NCBI RefSeq assembly: GCF_000002425.4
Contig: NC_037271.1
Location: forward strand, 2,127,543-2,191,542
Length of the DNA: 64,000 bases
Source: Physcomitrium patens
Taxonomy: Eukaryota > Streptophyta > Bryopsida > Funariales > Funariaceae
Direction of reading: 5' to 3'
The position numbers and the translations under genes are program-made. Positions 1 through 12,160 of the stretch are shown here, one piece after another (the stretch's first letter is position 1; each line of letters begins with the position of its first letter). Below the pieces are notes generated by a model. That model had not been told where the DNA came from. It worked only from the letters and a program-made list of their open reading frames with translations, and did no database searches.

Positions 1-2
1 GT

Positions 3-191
3 GATGGGCAGAAATGGGTGCCCATGTACAGTATCCTCTCGAGCACCAGCCCAGCTACTTCTAGCGGTCGTGGAGCCATCCACATGTTATCATACAAAGC
101 TTCCAACTGCGAACTGAAAACCCATTTCGACCTGGTGAAGCTACAGCAAAACAGTTTCATGTACAGTGCACAGTTGCTCGGTCAGTTTTGA
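3..191 (+). CDS. Possible 3'-terminal coding exon of a gene entering from the left
   Basis: One frame is open from the window edge to a TGA at 189-191, giving 62 residues that begin DGQKWVPMYSI and end AQLLGQF. Composition is protein-like and GC is that of the gene island, but I recognise no domain. An AATAAA at 532-537 on the same strand could be its poly(A) signal. If real, the gene lies mostly left of the window and this is its C-terminus. The alternative is chance openness, since 62 codons is not decisive. Confidence 0.3.
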   Translation, partial: DGQKWVPMYSILSSTSPATSSGRGAIHMLSYKASNCELKTHFDLVKLQQNSFMYSAQLLGQF

Positions 192-2107
192 TTCTTTTGA
201 CTTGAGGCAGACGGTACACTTAAAACTTCCTGCAAACCTATCAAGCTCTTCAGCCGTGTTTCTCGTGACTGGTGACATGTCCTTGTGGCGAAATCTGCAA
301 AACGTGTGATGAACAAGAGGCATGGCAATCAGGCTCTGGATTTATTCCAATATGGTCCACGTAGGTGTCTGCAACCAAAAAGCTTTTCTCCCTTCCTCTA
401 CGATCTGTTTCAACCAACAGCTTCGCATGGGACTGCTGTGGGTATATACTGGTACCGCGAACATCACAACTCTGCGCGAATCATATAGCAGAGTCTGTCG
501 GATGGAGACTTGGTCTTCACAATCATATTATAATAAAGTCCATTTCTGCAACTAAGATTCTCATGCCCCGGAACAGGATATATTTACAATAATAGAAGAT
601 GCTTTCAAAGAGAGATTGTAAAATATCCTTCCCTGACCAACATCTATAGGTTTCACATGTTGGGTTTTCCTTGTCGTGCATTTTGTATTGGCCATCTTTA
701 CAGGAGAAAAAAACTCTTTGCAATTCTATCATATACAAAGATGGAAGTAAAGATTGACATATGTTAGTTTTAAGACGTAGTTGATTAATTTCACTTTTAT
801 AGTTGAGGTCCGTTATCCGAAAAGAGTAGGTCAGTGAATTCTGGAGCGAAGACATAGTTGGAGTTGTCAGCGATTTGGTTAGACAAGTGTAGCGACATGG
901 GTATTTCGGATCACTGAGATAAGATTTGGGATCGGACTCACAGTTAAATATAAGATTAACGTCAGAAGTGATGGATCGGGGACTTGGTGACCTATATAAA
1001 GATACGCAGACAGCTTGAGTCCCATATCCATAAGGATTTTGACGACTGGCATGCCCCAGATATGTACGCTGCATACCTGTAGCCGATCATCGTTACTGAT
1101 GAGCGGAGAGATTGAAGAAGGTGGCGTTGTGGATCCTTGGGAGGCCAGACAGTTGCGCTTCTCTTGGGGGTGAAGGTGAAGGTGAAAGAGAAGGACGAGA
1201 GAGACCTTCAAGCCGTTGCTTCTCACATTGGGAGCATCAGTGAAGCTTCTAACCTGTAGGATGCGTTCCTTGTGCACTGCTCTTCACGCTCTTGATCCTT
1301 TGTGACTCTGTGCCACCATTCTTGTCCCTCGTCAATTGCTTCTGTTTGGATGGACCTTCAGACCTGTGACGATGATATGGTATCCTGTGGGTATTCGTCT
1401 CATCGCTGAAGACTTTAGTGTATCCGCCATTGGAGCCAATTGTCGGATGATGAACCCCTAATCAACATTTCTTTATCAGAAGCTTCTTTGTTTCCCTACC
1501 GTTTCATGTTTTTTCTTCGTGAAATACAGTTGATAACTGCAAGATAGGCAGTTTGTAGAGGGTAAGGATCAGGAAACCAATGATCGATTGTCCATAAGGT
1601 TTTCGATTGCCGATTGTAAGATTGGCCACAGGCGGACACCCAATTTGTTGCGGGCGAAACCAATTATCGACTTACGAATTATTTTGTTTGATTGCCGAGA
1701 CATTTTCTGCCTTAAAAATTCCCTAGTCTTTAGAGAGGTTACGGAGAAACACTAGTCTTGCATGGAGGGGGCGGGGGGCATGCTGCGCAATTTCAAGCAG
1801 CATCGATAATAACGTTCGTCTTCCACTTTGGGCTTGGTTCATCCTTTCGACGCGATTTTACTTGTAACTTATTCGAGTTAAGAGCTACTCAGTCGTAATT
1901 TTCTCGTACTCGGTACTGACTATAATTTTCGTCAGCGTAGTCAGGTGGCATCCAAAGCGACCTCCGTTTCGCAAATTCCTTAACCCTTCCGCGCTCTGTA
2001 ATTCCGCCATGTGGAGTGACGTAAGCACATGTAGAACAATAGAGTTATTAATTGTTGAGCTGTTGAGAACGTGTCAGTCATAAAGGTATTGGAATTAGAA
2101 TCCTCCT

Positions 2108-2142
<35 letters not shown>

Positions 2143-2714
2143 ACCGCCTTGATTGAATTGAAGGATGTGACTCGTCCGAACCCCTTCAGGAGGCAGGCAT
2201 TACATATTTGACGTGCTTCATAACAGCGCTCGGAGTGATTCATTCTTATCTGTCCTGACTTCACAACCATGTGTTCTTGATTCATTCAACGGAGAATTTG
2301 GCAACTCATTAGCTGAGTTTTAATTGTAATTTAGCTGGCGAGGCATGAAACAGCAATCAATCGCATGCAGGATCGATGGTCTTGGCTTATATGTGCCAAG
2401 CTTAACATTTTAAAAACCTGGAAACCAAACAAACTAAAGATAGAAATATGGTCGTGGTGATCTGTGCAGCACCATTTGAAATAGACAAATTTTAAGTTTA
2501 AATCTGAGGTTTAATCAGAACAAGAACTTGTGCATGATGTAGTGAATTGAGACTTATGTTCTGAAATTTGTTGATTTAGCAGGTCGTTAAGTGTACAAGA
2601 CGGTTTTAGGAATGTGATCCTGTTGAAACAGTTGAAACAATTGAATATTCATCATGTTATTTATTATTCAGATTCTTATTTTAATTCTGTTGCCTCTCTG
2701 AATGCATCACAGAA
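192..2714. other. Intergenic stretch left of the SMP-30 gene
   Basis: No convincing gene. It holds the AATAAA at 532-537, a run of 29 T at 2111-2139, and a short coding-like stretch near 1100-1260 (frame beginning MSGEIEEGGVVDPWEAR) that shifts frame after about 24 codons, so it may be an exon or gene remnant. The sequence just before 2715 is pyrimidine-rich and ends in CACAG two bases before the ATG. It therefore resembles a 3' splice site, and the downstream gene may have a 5'-UTR intron ending at 2712. Confidence 0.5.
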
Positions 2715-3775
2715 ATGGCAAGCTCTACAGCAACCAAGTGTGAAGATGGGGCTTCAGCGGCGAAGTGCTGTGATCTAAAGGTCACTACCTTTTATAAAGC
2801 CGGTGCGCTTGTAGGCAAGGGTGGTATTTGGGATCCACCCACCAAAAACTATTACTACACCGACATCCAAGCGAAGACCATTCACAAGTATCACATCCCA
2901 ACTGGTAAGCGCACAGACTACAATGTGGGTTTTCAAGTGGGAGCAATGGCTTTGACCGAGGACGGTGAGGGGCTCGTTCTGGCATATGAAGATGGCTTTG
3001 GAATGTGGAGCTTCAAGAATGAGAAGTTCACGGTCTTGGCAAATCCTTATGGCGTAAACAGCGGTTGGCGTATGAACGATGGCGCATGTGACTCCAAGGG
3101 TCGGTTCTGGGCTGGCCGGTTGTTCAAGACCGACGAGAGCAAGCCAGGAGAGATCTACAGGCTTGAGACGGACGGCAAGACTGCCACAAAGGTCATTGAT
3201 AACATTTGTTGTACTAATGGCTTGCTGTTCAGCCCCAATAAGAAGCTTTTGTAAGTGATTGTTCATTATAACTTCTTTTTTCCAAGATAGATCTGTAGTC
3301 TTTTAGCATTGAGACTATGAAAAGAATAAGAGAACTGATTTCTAAAAGCATTTGCAAATCTTTGTACAGGTATTGTGGTGACAGCACATTGAAAAAAATC
3401 TTTGTGTGGGATTATGATGAAGAGTCCGGCACTCCAAGCAACCGCCGCCTTTTCCTTGACACAGCTCCTTTGTTCGAGGGAGTGCCAGATGGAGCCACCA
3501 TTGATGATGACGGGTACTTGTGGGTTTGTTTCTATGATGGGCAGAAGCTGGTGAGCATTTCACCCGAGGCTAAGGTTGTGTGTTCCATTGATATGCCCGT
3601 GAAGCGCCCCACTCAGCCGTCGTGGTTCGGCGACAACCTCGATGAGCTTCTGGTCACATCTGCAAGTGCTGGAGTTGATATGAACCAGTTCCCTCTCAGT
3701 GGCCATGTTTTGCATCTTTCTCCTGGAGCACGTGGACAGCTCAAGGCCAAATACAAATACAACCCAGCTCACTAG
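2715..3775 (+). CDS. SMP-30/gluconolactonase/LRE-like family protein, two exons
   Basis: Exons 2715-3250 and 3370-3775 join across a 119-bp GT-AG intron (donor GTAAGTG, acceptor TGTACAG, phase 2) to give 313 residues, the usual size for this six-bladed beta-propeller family of lactonases/esterases. Family landmarks are visible: the first-blade segment GIWDPPTKNYYYTDI (residues 37-51), MNDGACDSKGRFWAG (120-134), TNGLLFSPNKKLLYCGDS (167-184) across the splice, and PDGATIDDDGYLWV (218-231). In characterised members three side chains bind the divalent metal, from Glu in a GEGP-type motif, Asn in SNG and Asp in PDG. Here the Asn (N168) and Asp (D219) are present, as are substrate-pocket N121/D122, but the Glu position reads Lys (K35 in VGKGG). 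Lactonase activity is therefore uncertain. No signal peptide or membrane segment is seen, so it is probably cytosolic. The start context is AAATGGC. The natural substrate is unknown. Confidence 0.93.
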
Positions 3776-3950
3776 ACTTCAGGCAAGGATTCACTTTGTG
3801 CACAGAACTAGAAATATTGTCATTGTAAATATCTCCCAAAGCCTTTGTGACTTGGGTAATACCATGCCTCGCAGCACCTGTAATAATCTTACACGCGGTT
3901 TTTCTGGCTTCAACGTACTCTGTTGAAAAGCATTATTACGCATACTTTAC

Positions 3951-3956
3951 AATAAA
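3951..3956 (+). promoter_or_regulatory. Putative poly(A) signal AATAAA of the SMP-30 gene
   Basis: A canonical AATAAA lies 176 bases after the stop codon in an AT-rich 3' flank, followed by T-rich sequence. This is the first good candidate downstream of the gene. Confidence 0.5.
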
Positions 3957-4019
3957 AGCTGCTTGTTTATTCTTCCACCATCACTCAGCAACAAGGAAAA
4001 AAGCTCCAAAGCGATTCAT

Positions 4020-7000
4020 TCTCAGTTAACGAAAGTTGGTATTCATAAATGCAGTGTGCAGATGTCTGAAAAATTGTAGAAAAATACCTTGAAAGCCTAA
4101 TATCAACCAGCAGAAACGTCGACTCATTCGATGGATAAATTAGGTTGTAAGGAAGAGGAAGGATGGGATCGAATGCAACGATTTAACAAACAATTTGTTT
4201 CACAAATCTTCACGCGATGTGCGAGATTATCATGCGACTCAATCACAAATTGCTAATCACGACCGACAAGATTCATGTGGTTGACACTCTTGTGCATACT
4301 CTTTCATGGTACAAGCCATAGCAGAACATAAAAAATATTTGTCCGAACAATCCTTTTTTTCCAAATCTTAAAACTACTTTAAATATATATATCTATCTAT
4401 ATCTATATATATACACACTATACAAACATATGCATGTCTGTCTGTCTGTATGCATCCTGTTCATTCAGAATATCAATGATACCTTTTGCTACTAGTCACT
4501 TCCACACAAAAGCAAAGTAACTAAACAATTTAATGTGGTGTATTTAAATACAATCTTAAATATGACTTTTTTGATACATGTAACATCTTATGACGGCAAA
4601 ACAAACACAAATAATTACTTCTTAACCCAAAAGAGTATGGACTTTTAATTGTTGTAGAGTCGAGGGTATATTTTGAAATTGTAACATTGGTAATAAAAAG
4701 CAGGAATAATATTCATATTTTCTACATATGTAATCACAAGTTGTACTAGCGAGAGATGTGTAGGCAACTAATAAAGATTTTTTTTTTGTGTTCGAAATTG
4801 AATCTAAGTATGTATGAATAAAAATAAAATAAAATAATAAAAATAAAAGTAAGAGTTTATTTAAGATGGTTAAAATATATTATTAGAAATCATGTCTATC
4901 AAATAATCAATTACAAGTTTAAACTACAAAAATAAATATTTATTATTTGTTGAAAGAATTAAAGTAGATCCTTCTATTTTATATTCTCTCCATCTTAAAA
5001 ATGTAGCATTGATATGTATTTTTGAGGGTGTGTAGAATCATTACTTAAACATTGTTCATTAATACAAAAAAAATAAAATATTAAAAAATATTAGAGAGAT
5101 TTTGTAAAATGATTATGTGGCAAAGTTCATAATTCATGATGCATATAAATTGAAACAACCTTTGAAACTAACATAAAAGATATCATTTTATGAAAACATC
5201 ACTGTAACTACAGAAAAGTACAATCATTATACTGTAAATTGTTTTGAAGTTTACTTTAAATACTGTGACCATTAAAGTTAACTAAGATTTATTGTCATGT
5301 TAGACACAGTTAGAGTTTACTGTGTCTTCACGATTTTTTTGCATCACTTACAGCCAGATAGACAAAATGGAAAAATGTTTTGATGCAAAAACCCATTCTT
5401 CAAATATGTATATATATATATATACTCATGATAATTCTAATTTCATGAGAGAAGTAAGATATCATTAAAAAATAAAAAATAAATAAAAGTGAAAAAAAGA
5501 AGGAAGATGATATAATTAGTATATGTAATAATCAAATCAGCCAAATATTCTCCTTTTTGTTTCAAAGAATGTATAATATTTAGAATTAATAAAACAAAAA
5601 AATTTATCAGGATTGCAAAATCAATCAGGATATTTAGTTTTATTATAATTACATCCATTACCATTACTGAAATAATGTATTACTAGAAGCATGATTTAAA
5701 TAATTTATAAATAATGGGTTTTTAACAAAAGCAGTACACAACCTCAGAACTGTAGCTAAAAAAATAGAAAGAATCATTCTCAGAAATAAAATATATTTAA
5801 AAATTCAAATTAAATTACAGTACTGAATAGTAAGTGTTCAAAACCTTGCATAACTAATATGCATATATTTCAAGAAAAAACTCTCAAAAAAAAAAAAAAA
5901 AGTTTGGAGAGAAAAAGAATCTAATCAAAATATGTATTGCTATTTCATAATAATCATAGAAATGTAAAAATGATGTGAGTATCCATACATCTCTCGACAA
6001 TATTATTGTTATAATTATTTTCTTATGAAATAATTGATAAGATGTAATACCACCAATGATGGTCTCTGATTTTTATCCTCACAAGTCTACATCAAATGTT
6101 TTCATTAATATCTCCTTTATATTTGATTCAGAAAGTACTTTTATTGAACCAAATGCTTAACTCTTTATTCAAAATGATCACATTAGGTTTACATACTTGT
6201 TCTTTATGTGTCCATATTTCGAATAGGTGATGGTGATACACATCTTCTCAATCAATTTTGATAAACTATTTTTTTCTATTTTCTGACGGGTGCAAAAAAC
6301 TCACAAGATTTTTGTTGAGAAGAATGATTTTTGCTTAAACATTCCAAAAATAGGATATGTTATTATTCAATAATAATATTAGTGCTTTCCTATGTGAGTA
6401 ATAAAAGTAAATTGTTTTTGAAAAATTACACCTCGTCTGCTGGAGGTCCAAAAATATTTTCAAAACATGGTATGTCCTGATTTGAATAGGGATTACATTT
6501 ATGTCTACAACTTTGTGGTATAATCACAATATTACTATTTCTGCAAGATGTACATGTTTTAGACTTACAGATTTCTTTAATAAACAAATTCGATCATACT
6601 TTATAGATATCTGACACACATTTTTATTCAAATGTTCAAATACAATTGACCTTGTGATAAAAAGAAAAAGAAAAAGAAAAAGAAAACGTGTATCTAAAAA
6701 TGCATTTTAATAGTCACATGGCATTAATCTAAATTAGTTGTTGCAAAAATAGACAATATACATCCTGTCAAAAGAAAGAAGTAAAAAGTAGCTTAAACAC
6801 CAAGTGTTATTTTTTATGATACAATGCATTCTTATTATGTTTATCAAAAATCACGTTTGATAAGTTCAACTTAATTTTACAGTTGATCAAATAGATTTTC
6901 GTCCAGGATTACTTTTGTCTAGTTTTGCAAGTGTGTGCAAAAATGATGAAGAAAACACAGAATGAATCAATGAAATCCCTCGCATCTCATAATTCTTTTG

Positions 7001-7250
7001 TTCTACTACTCAATCTCATCATAACAAGAAGTAAACATATTGTGTACCACTCCCATCAGTACCCACATATCCATAATATTATTATTGTTATTAGTATTGT
7101 AATTATGATCAACATCATTCTTATAGTTTCTTATCTCAAAAGCAGTTGATGATGTCAAAATCATACTCCTACTCTCGACAGCATACAGCATGACAGTTGC
7201 ATAATTCCAGACTGTAATTCCACTGTAAACATTGAAACAAGGATCCATTT
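4020..7250. other. AT-rich intergenic region, no gene seen
   Basis: GC falls sharply after the SMP-30 gene. The stretch contains simple repeats: (TA)n near 4383-4412 and 5403-5423, an A-run at 5887-5901, and AAAAAG repeats near 6661-6685. Small open frames are AT-driven and show no recognisable protein. I see no identifiable transposon domain. Confidence 0.6.
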
Positions 7251-7499
7251 GTGCACCGAAACCGAAGCTCATGGGTAAAGTTAACCAAGTATATATCTAC
7301 AATCATGTGTACAAACACCCACATTCTCACTGAAGAACAGAATCACGGCTCTGTTTGTTTTTTCTTCTCTTTTCCCCCGTCGGTGAAAGCTCTTTGCCAA
7401 ACTAAACATGGATTTTCTGGCGCAGCGTACAAGTCCCCGCGGTGGTCTTCGGGGAAGAGTCACATGAATGAATTGTGTATGAACAAATGCTGAGATCAC

Positions 7500-8720
7500 T
7501 GATTGAAACCATGGAGAAATTGAGTGCTGGATTGTGGACTTCACAGCCGAGGTTGTCGACAACATGTGGAGGTGAGTAGAAGAAGTGGAGGAGGAGGAAG
7601 ACCAGTTTTTCTAAGGGCCGTGGTTTGATTGTCGTTTCATCGGCAACGCGGCGTGCGTGACAGTCCAACGGTGAGGACGAGAGGAGCGCACCGATTCGTG
7701 AAGGGCAGAGAAAGGTGCGGACCCTTGATCAGGAAGATATCGACATCCTTTTGCACCACGTAAAGGACCCACTTTGCTGACTCCGCAATCAACCAACACT
7801 GCAGGTACACTGCGGTTCGGCCCTGTGAAAACCCCCTCCTCAAGGCTCTCATCACCTGAGATCCTTCGCAATTGGGGGTGGTGGAGAGATGACTTACTGA
7901 CTGTGTTGATCTGGTCTGGACAGTTGAAACAGTACTTCAGTCGCTCCACAGAATGCGTGCAAGTAATACACTTTCCACATCAAGTGATAACAAAGCGTGG
8001 TTTGACGCAGCTTGAATCTGACCATGGCACTCGCACACTGGCTCTGCAAAAAGGACTAAGTGGGTGGTGTTGTTACCGGATGAGGTAGCGGTCGTCGCTA
8101 AGAGTCTGTAGCGGGGCGTCGGTCAAAGGATACTGTAGAAACGAAATGTGGAAGAAAGCGTGATTGAACAAGGGGACCCCACACAAAGCGTATGCGCACG
8201 CTCTGAAGCCAGATGTCGCGTTTATTCTGGTACCAAACCCGTACCTTCGCCTCACGTAAAAGCTCAACGCGAACTGCCTGATGCGCTACAGGGCAAACAA
8301 CACAAAACCATCCTATGAAGGCTGATGATGTAACCGAAATCCTTCAACGCTTTGCAACAGTAGCAGAGGAATCGGATGGCCAATCCAGGAGCATGAATAC
8401 GCACAAAACATCACAATCAAACCAGTCTCCAGTTACATGGTAGTACTCAGGCCTACGGTCAACAATTCCAGGCCCCTGCAGAGTGCTGTGGTCATCCAGA
8501 TGGTCAGTTTATTGGGCTGGAAATGCCTGGAAACCAACACTTCAAAGGACCACACTGTCTTTCATACTTAAACATCTCTCCTTCGTTGCAGCGCTTCATT
8601 GCAGGACGGCCCATGTATTCTAATGGGACCAATACGAGCATGCTCCGAAAACTGAGCAAAATAATTAACAATTCAAGTTTAGGCGCCGGAAAACTGATTG
8701 TCAGATATGGGGATTAAGCG
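7500..8720 (+). pseudogene. Possible decayed host coding sequence
   Basis: This GC-richer block contains coding-like plus-strand stretches that change frame and hit stops, for example RTLDQEDIDILLHHVKDPL near 7718-7775 and a later piece reading LPDEVAVVAKSL near 8068-8110. A short frame starting at 7511 (MEKLSAGLWTSQPRLS) is followed by a GTGAGT that could be a splice donor. The leucine-rich helical character is compatible with an ARM/HEAT-like protein, but I cannot name a family. It could be a dead gene, an unusually intron-split live gene or chance. Confidence 0.22.
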
Positions 8721-9328
8721 AGGTGTTGATCTGATACTGCATTCCTGTAAATTAGGGAACTATGAAAGCATTAGACAGGTTGACCATGAATTAACTATGT
8801 CTGACAATCGACAACATAACGATAATTTTTAGATTTAACATAAATTGTATGGATGTTCATTCTTTAAAACTATTAACTAGGATTTCCAGGTCAAACGGCG
8901 GTCGACTCGTGCAGCGTTAAGACCCAACGATTGACTCCACAACCTCAGTTGACTGAAGGAAATTAAAATTAAAACTATTAATTCCGTCTCAGAATTAACG
9001 GCAGCCCCCGAAGGCGAGAGCGTTCAGATGACGTTAAGTAACATTCAACGTGTCCAGAGAACTGAACCGTTTAAGGATAATTGAATTATAGGTCGAGAAG
9101 GGCATTTTGAAGCCTCTTTCAAAAAATGGTGGAGGGCCTGATTCATTCGGCACTGTACATGAAAGAAGATATGTAATCTAGACGTGGTGGCTAACTAATC
9201 ACCTCGATGCAGACTAGCCTATCCCCTCAAAAAAAAAAGAATCAGACGATGAAGTCATTGCTGAGAAGACGATTCACTTACGCGGAGCGATCTCCAAGGT
9301 TGGTCTCTGATATCGTTTAGTCCATCGA

Positions 9329-10573
9329 TCACATTGCAGTAATGAATGGGGGCCGAAGGAAGAAATGGGGATCACAGGAAACCTCCTTCCAGCCCGACTT
9401 CACCTGCTTCAGCAACTCCCCACACTTCTGTCGCGTCTTAGGGGCGCATTCAATTTGCAGGAGGAGGAGAAGAGGAGCAAAGACACCAGCCTCCTGTGCT
9501 GCTGCGAGAGATTGTGGGGACCCTTGGCACAATGACCAGAGGATGCTCACGATGTACTCGGTGGCGGTGACTGAAATTGTATGGAACTGAGAGACGAATA
9601 CTGCCATCGCCAGGTCGTGATCCATGACGGCCGTGCGACCCTCCGTGATGGCACACATGAGGTCGAGGATGCCGAGAGCGCGCTCGGCGTTGGCTTTCTG
9701 AAGCTCCGGTAGGAGCTCGATTAGAGCAGGCACCACCCCTGCTTCGATTGCTACTACGCGGTTGCGGCGGCACTTGCACAATGCGAGGAGAGCTCGTAAG
9801 CTGGCCTTGACAGCCTTCGGGTAGAGATCTTCCCTAAGCAGTTTTCCTAACGATTGAAACACTTTGGGCGCCCCATGGAAATGCAAATCGGTGTTCGCTG
9901 CGATTGCAGCTAGGATTGTTGCCACGTTGACACGAGAATCCAGACTTCCTCTGCAGAGGACGGTCGACATGGAAGAAACCACCAGACCGCCAGAGCCAAC
10001 TAGCCCTACGAGCTCGTCATGGCTGCAAACGGCCATCAGCGAGACGAGCACTGCAAGCGCCTCCTCGCAAACCTCAAAACCATCTTCCTCGAAATCTCCA
10101 CCCGATTCCTGTGAAGATGCCAACAATGCAGTGATAGCAGCGACTCCTCCCGCGTCACGCACGCAGCGCTGGCTCCTTTCGTCTTCGCACAAGGTATTCC
10201 GCAGTTTCTTGAGAGGGCCCAATTTGTGGCGCGAAAGGGTAATGTCCTGCACCAGCGAAACGATTTGCCCGGGGTCGGCGCATGCTTTCGCCGCGGACTG
10301 GTTCCGAGTCTTGTCGACATATCCCCAGCTCCGGTAACACCATTCCTGGATCAGACGCCGCAGCGTGTGGTTCGGGACGACCTCTAGCGACTCTAATTGC
10401 ATCATGGTGGCGGGGCACGTCGTGTTACCCGCTTCTAACCACGGCTCGATGCTGCACCGATCATACGTCTGCCCGGTACACAAAGTCACGGGGTCCTTCA
10501 TGAGCTCCAGGGAGATGGGGCACTTGAACAGCGCAGGCACTGCCGTCATCTCGTCACCACGCGGGGGCGTCAT
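9329..10573 (-). CDS. Plant U-box E3 ubiquitin ligase with ARM repeats (PUB20-29/CMPG1-like group)
   Basis: A single uninterrupted 414-codon frame. An N-terminal U-box (about residues 14-83) carries FKCPISLELMKDPVTLCTGQ, then TYDRCSIEPWLEAGNTTCP and VVPNHTLRRLIQEWC, the layout of the plant PUB class whose U-box recruits an E2 to ubiquitinate target proteins. Residues about 105-400 are leucine/alanine-rich helices typical of ARM repeats, which usually bind the substrate. Relatives of this layout in flowering plants act in immune and stress signalling; the role here is not visible from sequence. The ATG at 10571-10573 gives a 13-residue leader before the U-box, and a second Met at residue 9 is possible. 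Lack of introns is common in this group. GC-rich codon use leaves long antisense open frames that are not genes. No neighbour is functionally linked. Confidence 0.93.
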   Translation of the reverse strand: MTPPRGDEMTAVPALFKCPISLELMKDPVTLCTGQTYDRCSIEPWLEAGNTTCPATMMQLESLEVVPNHTLRRLIQEWCYRSWGYVDKTRNQSAAKACADPGQIVSLVQDITLSRHKLGPLKKLRNTLCEDERSQRCVRDAGGVAAITALLASSQESGGDFEEDGFEVCEEALAVLVSLMAVCSHDELVGLVGSGGLVVSSMSTVLCRGSLDSRVNVATILAAIAANTDLHFHGAPKVFQSLGKLLREDLYPKAVKASLRALLALCKCRRNRVVAIEAGVVPALIELLPELQKANAERALGILDLMCAITEGRTAVMDHDLAMAVFVSQFHTISVTATEYIVSILWSLCQGSPQSLAAAQEAGVFAPLLLLLQIECAPKTRQKCGELLKQVKSGWKEVSCDPHFFLRPPFITAM

Positions 10574-11640
10574 CCCTAACCCTCGACTCTTCCCTCACAA
10601 ACTGCAAAAAAACACTACTACCTCACTGCAGCAATGACTACCTTCCGTTACAGCACAATCAACTCCTTCACAGCCTACAAATTAGGGTACACAGAACCAG
10701 GGCTGGAATCATGACGATCTCCTCCATGGAAACTAGCCTGCTAACTCGCATTGATCAGAGCAAGTTCGAAGTTAGCTAGGCGTCGCCATCACAAGGACAA
10801 ACCTATCTCGAAACCTACCCACAGTAATCCGCCGCCATAACTCTCACATTTATCTGCCATCTCTGCACACCAACCTTACACCTTATAACACCACCACTCG
10901 CACACTAGGAGCCTCACCATCGAGCTAATCTCGCAGGCATCGAACAGCCGGACTTGCAAGCGACTGACTTATACTGGTCCCTCCCCCAGATTGTCTAGGA
11001 CCGCTCAACAAGCTGCACGTCGCTCCAAATGACGCCCTCCCCGCTCCACGCTCCGGTGCCAAGACTCCATAACCTAACGGGATGATTAAGTCGATTTACC
11101 GCAGCCCAGCTCCCGAGAACACACAGACAGGCAGGCACGGGAGGCTCTATCAGCTGAACGACTTGTCGAGGGCCTCCTAGGGCGATTGATTTCGCTCGAG
11201 GTGATCCCCTGACACAATCCTCGCGTGGTCCTTCCCAATGCGGCACCATCCTCGGGGTGCGCGAGAGGCAATTAATGTGCGCCGAGAACCTAGAGGAGTG
11301 CGGGGGGGGGGGGTGTGGGCAGCGGCAGTAGAGCAGCAGTAGAACTGCACTTCAACTGGCACCGGCCTCTACTACTGCAGCAGTGAAGTAAGTGAGAGTG
11401 CACTGTAGTAATGCGGTCTCGCGAGCTGCTCACTCAATCTCTCACTCTCAGTCTCTCACTCCCAGTCTCTCCCACTGCCACTACAACTGCACATACACGA
11501 TGGATGCCTTCCTTCTCTTCCCTCGGTCTTCCCAGCCACGAAAGAGCCCTGTCTCACCAGCAGGCTTCGGTCGTGACCGCGACACTCCTCTGCACCGCGA
11601 CCCTTGCACTCTCCCCTCCCCGCAACTCCGTCGTCGTCAG
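10574..11640. other. Upstream flank (5' UTR/promoter side) of the U-box gene
   Basis: GC-rich, with no convincing gene. For the minus-strand U-box gene this is the 5' side, so its leader and core promoter should lie here. A G-run of about ten lies near 11302-11312, and pyrimidine-rich (CTCACT/CTCTC) sequence occupies about 11428-11480. Open frames on either strand look like composition effects. Confidence 0.5.
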
Positions 11641-11860
11641 TCGTCGTCCCTAGGTTTTGTTGTCGTCGTCGTCTTCGTCTTCCCTAGGTTTTGTTGTCGT
11701 CGTCGTCCCTAGGTTTTGTTGTAGTCTTCTCTAGGTTTTGTTGTCGTCGTCGTCCCTAGGTTTTGTTGTAGTCTTCTCTAGGTTTTGTTGTCGTCGTCGT
11801 CTTCGTCTTCCCTAGGTTTTGTTGTCCTCGTCGTCTTCGTCGTCCCTAGATATTGTTATC
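11641..11860 (+). repeat. Minisatellite, CTAGGTTTTGTTGT core plus (GTC)n
   Basis: The 14-base core CTAGGTTTTGTTGT starts at 11650, 11684, 11709, 11731, 11756, 11778 and 11812, with a changed copy at 11846. The cores are joined by variable GTC/TTC trinucleotide linkers, giving spacings of 34, 25, 22, 25, 22, 34 and 34 bases. Further (GTC)n-rich sequence continues to about 11990. The alternation of 22/25 and 34 suggests growth by unequal exchange or slippage of a higher-order unit. Confidence 0.9.
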
Positions 11861-12160
11861 GTAGTCGTCGTCCCCTTGTGTTATTATCGTCGACGTCAGT
11901 CGTCAGTCGTCGTCCCTTCGTGGTGCTATCGTCGTCTGTCGTGAGTGGTGGCCGGCAATCGTCGTCGTCGTGAATGGTGGTGGTCGTGGTTGCCGTCTTC
12001 AGTCATCGTGGTGGTGGCCTGGTAGTAGTGGAGGGAGGTGGTAGTAGTTAGAAAAGCAAAAGCATAACAAGGGCAGGGGAAGGGGACATTGAGTCCGGAT
12101 TTCCCTTCCCTTCCTCCAGTCTGGGTAGTTTTAATTCATTCAAACTGCTGCTGCTACTGG

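Noticed and set aside
523-1277. Minus-strand frames of 183 and 132 codons
   Set aside because: No recognisable domain, overlapping each other in different frames and lacking supporting signals. Left unannotated.
2775-3266. 163-codon minus-strand frame over the SMP-30 first exon
   Set aside because: Antisense shadow; the plus strand has family motifs and a consistent intron.
9864-10337. 157-codon plus-strand frame and other frames opposite the U-box gene
   Set aside because: They are shadows of GC-rich codons in a clearly homologous minus-strand gene and have no family resemblance.
11392-11973. Plus-strand frames through the minisatellite
   Set aside because: Low-complexity translation of repeats (poly-Ser/Val) with no conserved sequence.
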